64,000 nucleotides of DNA from Sabellastarte sp. h YS-2021 (taxonomy: Eukaryota; Annelida; Polychaeta; Sabellida; Sabellidae), in NCBI GenBank assembly GCA_964017235.1, contig OZ024933.1, positions 57,394,255 through 57,458,254 of the forward strand. The letters are read 5' to 3'. How positions within the stretch are numbered: the stretch's first letter is position 1; each line of letters opens with the position of its first letter. The notes below the pieces were generated by a model. That model worked only from the letters and a program-made list of their open reading frames with translations. It ran no database searches and was not told where the DNA came from. Made by a program: the position numbers and the translations under genes. Positions 56,337-64,000 of this stretch are shown in pieces.

Positions 56337-56985
56337 TCCCCAGACGAAAGTCGGGGATATATTGGATTCAGGTCCGTCGCGCCGCCGCCGCCGTAGAAAT
56401 TTCCTTGTGTACGCGATAACTCAAAAACGGATTAATATTTTTTTTTCAAAATTGGTACACATGTTAAGGATGCCCAAAGGAAGATCCCTATTTTAAGGTG
56501 ACCTTAAACTCCCAATAATAAAGAACTTATGGCCACCTTAAGGTCAGAAATTGCACTTTTGGCCACTTAGAGCCCTCTAGGTCACAAACTATGAGGCTTA
56601 TCTGCCTCAAATTTTACCTGAGAACACATTAATATATTCTTAGTACATGTGCCGAAAATCAAGACTTTAAGTTGAGGAGAAAATTGTCTTTGAGGCCCAT
56701 AAAGACCCCACTTAAGACTTTTTTCCTATATTTTTAACTTATTTTGCCCTATAATTTGGAAGTGGTAATTCTGATGAGTCTCAAACTGCACTAGATGTAA
56801 CTCTTATATGTAATCCTTGTCTGTGAAAAATTTAAAGGCTGTAGGTTTACCTGTTAGGCCGACTTAAGATCTCAAAATTGCCCACAGAGACCCAATTTAT
56901 GGACTTTTTGCCATCTTCAAGCACTGTAGCTTTCAAACTATGTCTCTCATCTAAGTGAAATATCATCTGAGAATATATCAATATG
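56337..56985 (+). mobile_element. Hairpin-headed Helitron-like piece, 3' end not found
   Basis: It begins A|TCCCCAGACGAAAGTCGGGG, a hairpin right after TC, followed by a CG-rich run (GTCGCGCCGCCGCCGCCG). This is the same head design as at 19561, 32660 and 58473. No matching 3' hairpin is seen before another repeat starts at about 56990. Confidence 0.5.
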
Positions 56986-58290
56986 TTTTTAGGCGGGTTG
57001 CGTGTAACCAACCCGCCTATTAGATTGATGTGTCCGACGTCCGTCTGTCCGTCCACATTTTTCGTTTCCGGACTCTAACTTTAAAACGGTTTGACCAATC
57101 AAATTCAAACTTCACAGGGAGATAGATCACCATCATAGCTAGGTTCCTTTCGAAATTGGTGAAATTCCGTGTGTTCGTTTGTCCGTTTTTCGTCCGTTTG
57201 TCTGTCCATCCATCTGTTTGTCCACATTTTCGTTTCCGGACTCTAACTTTAAAACGGTTTGACCAATCAAATTAAAACTTCACAGGGAGATAGATCACCA
57301 TCATAGCTAGGTTTCTTTCGAAATTGGTGAAATTCCGTGTGTTTGTTTGTCCGTTTTTCGTCCGTTTGTCTGTCCATCCATCTGTTTGTCCACATTTTCG
57401 TTTCCGGACTCTAACTTTAAAACGGTTTGACCAATCAAATTCAAACTTCACAGGGAGATAGATCACCATCATAGCTAGGTTCCTTTCGAAATTGGTGAAA
57501 TTCCGTCTGTTTGTTTGTCCGTTTTTCTGTCCATCCATCTGTCCGTCCACATTTTTGTTTCCGGAATCTAACTCGAAAACGGTTACTCCAATCTAATTCA
57601 AACTTCACAGGGACATACATCACCATCATAGCTAGGTTCCTTTCGAAATTGGTGTAAATCCGTCCGTTGATTTGTCTTGTTTTTCTGTCCATTTGTTCGT
57701 TTTTAGGCGGGTTGCGTGTAACCAACCCGCCTATTAGATTGATGTGTCCGACGTCCGTCTGTCCGTCCACATTTTCCATTTCCGGACTCTAACTTGAAAA
57801 CGGTTTGACCAATCAAATTCAAACTTGACAGGGACATAGATCAACATGATAGCTAGGTTCCTTTCGATATTGGTGAAATTCTGTCCGTTCGTTTGTCCGT
57901 TTTTCGTCCGTATGTCTGTCCATCCGTCTGTTTGTCCACATTTTCGTTTCCGGACTCTAACTTGAAAACGGTTTGACCAATCGAATTCAAACTTGATAGG
58001 GAGATAGATCTCCATCATAGGTAGGTTCCTTTCGATATTGGTGAAATTCCGTCCGTTCATTTGTCTGTTTTTCGTCCGTTTGTCCATCCATCTGTTTGTC
58101 TACATTTTCATTTCCGGACTCTAACTCGAAAATGGTTTGACCAATCGGATTCAAACTTGATAGGGAGATAGATCTCCATCATAGCTAGGTTCCTTTCGAA
58201 ATTGGTGAAATTGCGTCTGTTCGTTTGTCTGTTTTTCGTCCATTTGTCTGTCCATCTGTCTGTCCGTCCACATTTATCCTGTACATATGG
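56986..58290. repeat. 168-bp tandem repeats rich in GTCCGTC, with two hairpin heads
   Basis: TTTCCGGACTCTAACTTT-like words recur at about 57064, 57232, 57400, 57557, 57778, 57946 and 58111, mostly 168 bp apart. Units include GGTTTGACCAATCAAATTCA, CATCATAGCTAGGTTCCTTT and runs of GTCCGT/GTCTGT. A hairpin AGGCGGGTT..AACCCGCCT occurs at about 56993 and 57704, each followed by the same 60-bp text, so the array includes two starts of one element. A related inverted piece (GCGCAACCCGCC) is at about 62185. Confidence 0.85.
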
Positions 58291-58472
58291 TAAATAATAC
58301 TATGACTTACATTTATTTTAATAAATTATCTTTTGTGATTAGGTGCCATGCAATATTATGGTACATTTTGTAAGTATATGCTATAGCCAAATTTCCCAAG
58401 TTCTCACTAAAATAATTTCACCAAATTTTTTGTTATTACCATTTCATAGTTTTTACTCTTTACTTTATTGTA

Positions 58473-58860
58473 TCCCCGACGCGAAGCGGGGATACTATGG
58501 ATTCATCATCGTCGTCGTCCGCGTCCGCGCCCTCGTCCGCGTCCGCAGAGATTTCTTGTTAGCGACCTACAGTCCACATTTCTTTCCGGATTTCTTTCAT
58601 ATTTGGCAGGTGACTTGATATGGTAGAGGACTCGCCACCCTATCTTTTTGGTAGGCTTTATGTCTAAATTAGGCCTGTGGTAGACAAAAATGTCTAAAAT
58701 GTGGAATATTGCTTGTTAGCGACCTACAGTCCACATTTCTTTCCAGATTTCTTTCATATTTGGCAGGTGGCTTGGTATGCTAGAGGACTCGCCACCCTAT
58801 CTTTTTGGTAGGCTTTATGTCTAAATTAGGCCTGTGGTAGACAAAAATGTCTAAAATGCA
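58473..58860 (+). mobile_element. Hairpin-headed Helitron-like piece joined to satellite
   Basis: It starts A|TCCCCGACGCGAAGCGGGGA (hairpin), followed by CG-rich TCGTCGTCGTCCGCGTCCGC. Two 157-bp copies follow, with AGCGACCTACAGTCCACATT at 58561 and 58718. The text TAGGCTTTATGTCTAAATTA is shared with the element at 59993. The piece runs straight into 155-bp satellite units at about 58860. No own 3' end is seen. Confidence 0.55.
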
Positions 58861-59990
58861 TTAAAAGTCATGAAATCATGCACTAAATCACTTATAACTT
58901 GAAAAGTGTTGCATTTAGAGCATTTTGTTAAAATATGTTATTCAGATACTTTTTTCATAGCTACAACATGGTGAGTAACTTGGGTGTCTGTCTCAATAGC
59001 TAAGTGAGTAATAGCTACTTTTGGGCTTTTCAGTAACTTCCATCATGAGTAAAATCAATTGTAACTTGAAAACTATTGCATTTACAGAATTTTGTATAAA
59101 TATGTTATTCAGCTATTTTTATGTCAGCTATAACATAGTAAAATTTCAGACCTGTAGCTCATGGCATAGCTGAGTAATAGCTACTTTTGGGTTATCACTG
59201 TTGAGTAAATTACTTATAACTTCAAAAGTATTACATTTAGAGTATTTTGTTTCAATATGTTATTCACCTATTTCGGAGTCAGCTATAACATAGTGAAGTT
59301 CCAGACCTGTGGCTCATTGCATAGCTGAGTAATAGCTACTTTGAAGTTCACACTGTTGAGTAAATCAGTTGTAATTGGAAAAGTATTGCATTTACAGAAA
59401 TTTGTGTAAATATGTTATTCAGCTACTTTTGGGTCAGCTATAACATAGTGAAATTACAGACCTGTAGCTCATGGCACAACTGAGCAATAGCTATTTTCAG
59501 GTACTGACTGTTGAGTAAATGACTTGTAACTTGAAAAATAGTGCATTTGGAGTATTTTGTTAAAATATGTTGTTCGCCTACTTTTGGGTCAGCTATAACG
59601 TCGTGAAATTACAGACTTATAGCTCATGGCATAGCTGAGCAATAGCTATTTTCAGGTTGTCACTATTGAGTAAATCAGTTGTAACTTGAAAACTATTGCA
59701 TTTACAGTATTTTGCTTAAATATGTTGTTCACCTAATTTTGGGTCAGCTATAACATAGAAAAAATTCAGACATGTAGCTCATTGCATAGCTGAGTAATAG
59801 CTACTTTGACGTTATCACTGTTGAGTAAATCAGTTATAACGTGAAAACTATTACATTTACAGTATTTTGTTTAAATATGTTATTCACATAATTTTTGGTC
59901 AGCTATAACAGAGTGAAATTGCAGACCTCTATGTCATGGCATAGCTTACCAATATCTACTTTCAGGTTCTCACTGTTGAGTAAATCATTG
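58860..59990 (+). repeat. 155-bp satellite, about seven units
   Basis: TTGAGTAAAT markers lie at 59201, 59356, 59511, 59666, 59821 and 59976, each exactly 155 bp apart. Units carry CTATTGCATTTACAGTATTT, ATATGTTATTCA, GGGTCAGCTATAACATAG and CATAGCTGAGTAATAGCTAC. Confidence 0.95.
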
Positions 59991-59992
59991 TA

Positions 59993-61485
59993 TCCACTGG
60001 ATAGCCGTAGTGTGTAGAGAGATTTCACCATTACCGCTCTAACAAAAAAAAATATTATAGCTAGCCTTCTCAAGTTTGCAAAGTATATTACAGGGTGCAC
60101 CACAGTACTCTATTGGTAGGCTTTATGTCTAAATTAGGCCTGTGGCTAAATTACTTACCTACTAAAAATGAGTAATTCTGCATTTTCTCTAAAAGTATTG
60201 CAGATAGCCAATTTTTCTTAAATAACTCATTCACCTACTTTTGGGAGAGCTTTCACATGCTGAAGTTCCAGACCTGTAGGTAATTACTCACCTACTCAAA
60301 ATGAGTAAATGCGAATTATCTCTAAAAGTATTGCAGATAGCCAATTTTTGTCAAATAACTCCTTCACCTACTTTTGGGAGAGCTTTCACTTGGTGAAGTT
60401 TCAGACCCGTAGGTAATTACTCACCTACTCAAAATGAGTAAATGCAAATTATCTCTAAAAGTATTGCAGATAGCGAATTTTTGTCAAATAACTCCTTCAC
60501 CTACTTTTGGGAGAGCTTTCACTTGGTGAAGTTTCAGACCTGTAGGTAATTACTCACCTACTCAAAATGAGTAAATGCAAATTATCTCTAAAAGTATTGC
60601 AGATAGCCAATTTTTGTCGAATAACTCCTTCACCTACTTTTGGGAGAGCTTTCACTTGGTGAAGTTTCAGACCCGTAGGTAATTACTCACCTACTGAAAA
60701 TGAGTTAATGCAAATTATCTCTAAAAGTATTCCAGATAGCCAATTTTTGTCAAATAACTCCTTCACCTACTTTTGGGAGACCTTTCACTTGGTGAAGTTT
60801 CAGACCTGTAGCTAATTATTCACCTACCCAAAATGAGTAAATGCTAATTATCTATAAAAGTATTGCAGATATCCAATTTTTATCAAATAACTCATTCATC
60901 TACTTTTGGGAGAGCTTTCACATGGTGAAGTTCCAGACCCGTAGGTAATTACTCGCCTACTGAAAATGAGTAAATTCGAATTATCTCTAAAAGTATTGTA
61001 GATAGCCAATTTTTCTCAAATAACTCATTCGCCTACTTTTGAGAGAGCTTTCACTTGGTGAAGTTTCAGACCCGTAGCTAATTATTCACCTACTCAAAAT
61101 GAGTAAATGCGAATTATCTCTACAAGTATTGCAGATAGCCAGTATTTCACAAATAACTCATTAATATGAAAACAACTTAGAGGAAGTCATGGGCTGCAAA
61201 TCTTTTCATGTGGTCAGATTTCACCTTGGGCCCCTCCTGCTTATTATTGGTCCTAGAGGTTTGCAATGTGAAAACGACTTATAGGAAATCATGGACTGCG
61301 AATCTTTTGATGTGGTCAGACTTCACCTTGGGCCCCTGCTACAGGGTCAAATAAGGGTAGCCAAACTTAAAAGTGCTTTCAGCTTGCTTATTAACGAAAA
61401 ATGCTTTTTATCTTCTAAACTATGTTAGTTGGCCTTTGTCGGTGGATACATCCAGCATCTGGCCACAGATGCGTCCTATTTCTAG
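59993..61485 (+). mobile_element. Non-autonomous Helitron carrying a 133-bp satellite array
   Basis: It starts A|TCCACTGGATAGCCGTAGTG, a decayed version of the head at 19561. It ends with the hairpin GCATCTG-gcca-CAGATGC, then GTCCTATTT and CTAG at 61482-61485, with T outside. Left of this end are diverged 147-bp units (CACCTTGGGCCCCT, TTATTATTGGTCCTAGAGG) as in the 19561-20681 Helitron. Its middle (about 60150-61165) is the 133-bp satellite. It inserted into 155-bp satellite (TTGAGTAAATCATTGTA before the start). No Rep/helicase frame is present. Confidence 0.8.
60150..61165 (+). repeat. 133-bp satellite inside a Helitron, about 7.5 units
   Basis: Same unit as the large array (CTCACCTACTCAAAATGAGT, CTCTAAAAGTATTGCAGATA, GAGCTTTCACTTGGTGAAGT). 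The units here share the variants TTTTTGTCAAATAACTCCTT and GTAGGTAATT, and lack the higher-order pattern of 41601-51310. Confidence 0.95.
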
Positions 61486-61618
61486 TTATTTTATAGCATA
61501 TACTTACATTGTTTTGCAGACCCTTATAAAGATAAGAAAAGGCACCTAATCATATACACTTTTAGCCAAATGACATGAGCCTATAATGTTTCTAATTATA
61601 ATCATAAAACCATCGCAG

Positions 61619-61718
61619 ATGTAATAGGAGCAGTGAACGAAAAACCAAAAAAGAAGCAAATGTCAAAAAGCAAAATTCATCTAAGACTGTGATGGAACAT
61701 AATCCTGGAGGACAGTAA
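61619..61718 (+). CDS. Possible last exon of the zinc-finger gene
   Basis: After an AG at 61617-61618 (CCATCGCAG) a frame in the phase required by exon 5 (phase 2) is open for 33 codons and ends in TAA at 61716-61718. It would add CNRSSERKTKKEANVKKQ and more basic residues, ending HNPGGQ. Finger 4 would then be truncated and the C-terminus would be Lys-rich. The pyrimidine tract is poor, and 33 open codons can arise by chance. The alternative AG after TTGTTTTGCAG at 61520 reaches a stop in three codons in this phase. AATAAA at 62439-62444 could end the transcript. The true next exon may instead lie beyond the window. Confidence 0.3.
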
Positions 61719-62700
61719 ACACATCCAAGAATCAATGTACAGTGTAAAAAAACATAACTGTGACAACAAGATTTTTAAAGGAACAACATCAGCGCATCAA
61801 AAGAGTGACATGATCTGTATATGCCAGGGTGAAAAGACGCCTTCTTGTGAGAGACTGCAACAAAAAGATTAGTACACAAAAGAATAGAAGCCACAAGTTG
61901 GACCTGGTGAGTTTCGTTCTTAGTTCTTACAAACAGAAACCTTACAACTAGATCATCTGTGGATATTTCAATTTCTGGTGAAAATAAGTGGTAAAATAAT
62001 GGTCTTCATTTACTTAGTTTTAGTTCTATATTTATTATAGTATAGATACAATAATGTAACTTAGATTAGAAGTATTACATTTCTTAGCACGTCGAACACA
62101 TTTACCTTAAGTGGGTAACCTAACATTTCTTTCCTTGTTCCTAAATTTAATGAGAGCAGTTGCTAACCTTGTTTCCTGCGTGCGCAACCCGCCTTTTGGG
62201 GCACCTCTGACCCTCTTGTTCTTGTATGTACTCCAAAATTTAGGCCTTTAATAGACATTCCTTATTTATATATTTGATTTGATTTTAGTAATAAGATTAA
62301 CTGAGCTTTTTGTATTTGATTACCCCTTTTATATTATAAGTGTTTGTTTACCATTTGTGCTGCAGCACTCCATCTCTTTGTAGTCCCACCCCCCATCCCC
62401 CACCCACCTCTGGGACCTCCAGCTATTGAGTGACACTAAATAAACAAAGGTATACAGATCTTCTGTAATAGTGAGAGAGGTGTGGAGAAGGGGAGAGAGG
62501 TGGGGTGGGGGTGGGAGGTGGTGTTTGCTTCATTATCTAATTATCTAAGACAAAGGGAGTCAGAACTGAGATTGTGTCACATATTTAGGTTGCATATATA
62601 TGGACCACATATATAGGAATTGAGGAAATGAATAACTGAAAAACAATGCAAATTCTAAAAATAATAAATAAAATAATAATATAAATAATATATGATTTTT
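61719..62700. other. Possible 3' UTR and G-rich/C-rich region
   Basis: No gene is seen. An AATAAA lies at 62439. A C-rich stretch at 62386-62410 and a G-rich stretch at 62494-62522 are partly complementary. From 62640 the sequence is very AT-rich. Confidence 0.4.
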
Positions 62701-63010
62701 AAATAATATTTTATGTGTGAACAAATATAGAAACAGAGATACGCTTTTGGAATTATGAATTTAGAATGGACATTCAATCATCAATCATTTAAATACTTTG
62801 AAAATAGGTTCAGAGTTACCCTTTGCAGGAAGATTGAAAAGTATGATGAGTTGAGTTAAAAATAATATTTTATTTGTCAACAAATATAGAAACAGATATG
62901 CTCTTTTGAGATTATTAATTTAGAATGGACATTCAATCATCAATCATTTAAATACTTTGAAAATAGGTTCAGAGTTATCATTGCAGGAAGATTGAAAATA
63001 TGACCTGTTG
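62701..63010 (+). repeat. 159-bp tandem duplication
   Basis: AAATAATATTTTAT starts at 62701 and again at 62860. Both copies contain TTAGAATGGACATTCAATCA, TCAATCATTTAAATACTTTG and AAAATAGGTTCAGAGTTA, with a few differences. Confidence 0.92.
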
Positions 63011-63372
63011 AGTTATGTATTCGACGTCTGGGGATACACCATCTTCCTTGGGAAGATATAAACTTAGTAGATTGATGTGCTGAAGTTCATATAACTTTTC
63101 CCAATATTTATGGCATACAACAAATGAATTAAATAAAAAATTCCCAATCAAAACCTGTGGCGTGAGTGATGACCTGTCTGGGGATATGTTGGCGCCGAGT
63201 TGGCCCAATCTAGTTAAAATATGTTGCAGATCTATAGGAAAAGTTGCCAGTCTGTATTTCACATTTTTTGTTAATAATATTCAGTTTCAAAAATCGACTA
63301 TTAGTAAGTGGCAAATGCTAAAGGATAAAGATGGCGGAATTAAAAACATCTCATCAATTTTGGTGATTAAAA
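63011..63372. other. No gene recognised
   Basis: Opposing frames (62978-63262 on minus, 63162-63431 on plus) are open, but neither shows a known motif or junction. Confidence 0.4.
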
Positions 63373-63878
63373 GGGCTGTTCCATTATGGCTCTCCAATCA
63401 TAAACCTAGCTTGCGATTGAAAACAAAATGAAATATTGCACAATCCCTGGGTATAGACTGAGATAGGTTTAAAAAAGGTTTACAATGGCCTTAAGATCTC
63501 ATCCTGAAAATGCAGAGATTGTCACACATAGATTCCCAAAAAGGTTGTGATAGGTTTATGAACCTTAAAATATCGACTTAAGATGGAAAAGAAAAGATTA
63601 AGATTTCTGTAAGATGGACAACATTGCTTTGTGACTGTGAAGATAGGTTTAAGATCAAAAAGATGACTTTGCAAACAAAAAGATAGGTATACAATAGGTT
63701 TAAGATTGCAAAAATCGGACAAGGATCACTAGCAGTTTGATATAATTTCAAACAGTGTAATATTTTCATAAACTGTTGGCAGTGGGCTTGTAATCATGGA
63801 AAAGATCTACCTACTGATCTGACAGTTTATAGGATCGCAAACCTATCGCAAAGTATTATCGCCACACTGGAACAGTCC
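63373..63878. mobile_element. 506-bp TIR element
   Basis: The left end GGGCTGTTCCATTATGGC pairs with the inverse of GCCACACTGGAACAGTCC at the right end (15 of 18 match). The interior repeats words like GATAGGTTTAAGAT, AAACCTAGCTTGCGAT and CGCAAACCTATCGCAAAG in both orientations. I see no clear target duplication, so the class is open. Confidence 0.5.
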
Positions 63879-64000
63879 TCTCAAGAAATAATACAAACAG
63901 CTTTAATCAGTTACAGGAAGTCCAGACCTGTAACTATAGAAAGATACATGTCGGTGAAAATAATCTCCAGTCTCTGACACCGGGGTAGGTGTTAATTTTG

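Noticed and set aside
57272..58087. Minus-strand frames with repeated MDGQTDG-like residues
   Set aside because: Translation of the GTCCGTC-rich 168-bp tandem repeat. No gene signals are present.
61520..61540. Acceptor TTGTTTTGCAG as the next zinc-finger exon
   Set aside because: In the required phase it stops after three codons. It would leave finger 4 absent and is no better supported than 61619.
62978..63431. Opposing open frames of about 90 codons
   Set aside because: They overlap on opposite strands, lack motifs and splice signals, and the region borders repeats.

Overview
The window looks like animal nuclear DNA, most probably from a mollusc, and perhaps a bivalve. It is AT-rich, with short exons and GT-AG introns. 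It is dense with DIRS retrotransposons, Helitron-like elements that carry tandem arrays, hAT and other TIR elements, and tRNA-derived SINEs with an ATAA tail. The phylum is an inference from repeat style, not from a marker gene.

Two host genes are visible, both on the + strand. The first is only a 3' terminal exon (312-707), Gln/Ser/Pro-rich, whose acceptor directly abuts a 155-bp satellite. The second is a C2H2 zinc-finger gene. Its exons are at 17609-17732 (start), 20856-20990, 23516-23656, 24628-24711 and 55611-55728, with a possible last exon at 61619-61718. All internal junctions up to exon 5 are phase 1, there is one finger per exon, and the fingers join at the TGE(K/R) linker. Intron 4 is 30.9 kb and holds most of the window.

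From 1.7 to 17 kb lie a broken Harbinger transposase (- strand, 1702-2777), SINEs, and a decayed tyrosine-recombinase retroelement (- strand, about 6640-12750). That retroelement is split by a 3.3-kb TIR element full of TGGCCCAC motifs, which itself contains a 956-bp element. Several MITEs follow. Intron 1 of the zinc-finger gene holds a 721-bp long-TIR element and a Helitron (19561-20681). The Helitron's 147-bp repeats each carry a divergent pair of TCAAGGTCA-like half-sites.

Intron 4 is a set of nested insertions. First come a 492-bp hAT-type element with a perfect 8-bp target duplication and a decayed DIRS element (25313-31386). Then a 155-bp satellite is interrupted by a hairpin-headed composite element (about 32660-54410). 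Inside the composite are related 166-, 511-, 133- and 151-bp repeats. A second DIRS element with three long open frames (33677-39772) sits in that repeat ground, and it in turn contains a 546-bp hAT-type element (33868-34413). The 133-bp satellite (about 40930-53430, about 94 units) has a six-unit (798-bp) higher-order repeat, and a roughly 3.2-kb block of it is duplicated 3857 bp downstream.

From 56 to 61.5 kb there are more hairpin-headed Helitron-like pieces. One of them (59993-61485) carries its own short 133-bp array, which suggests how this satellite spreads. The end of the window (61.5-64 kb) has the possible last zinc-finger exon, a G-rich/C-rich inverted pair, a 159-bp duplication and a TIR element.
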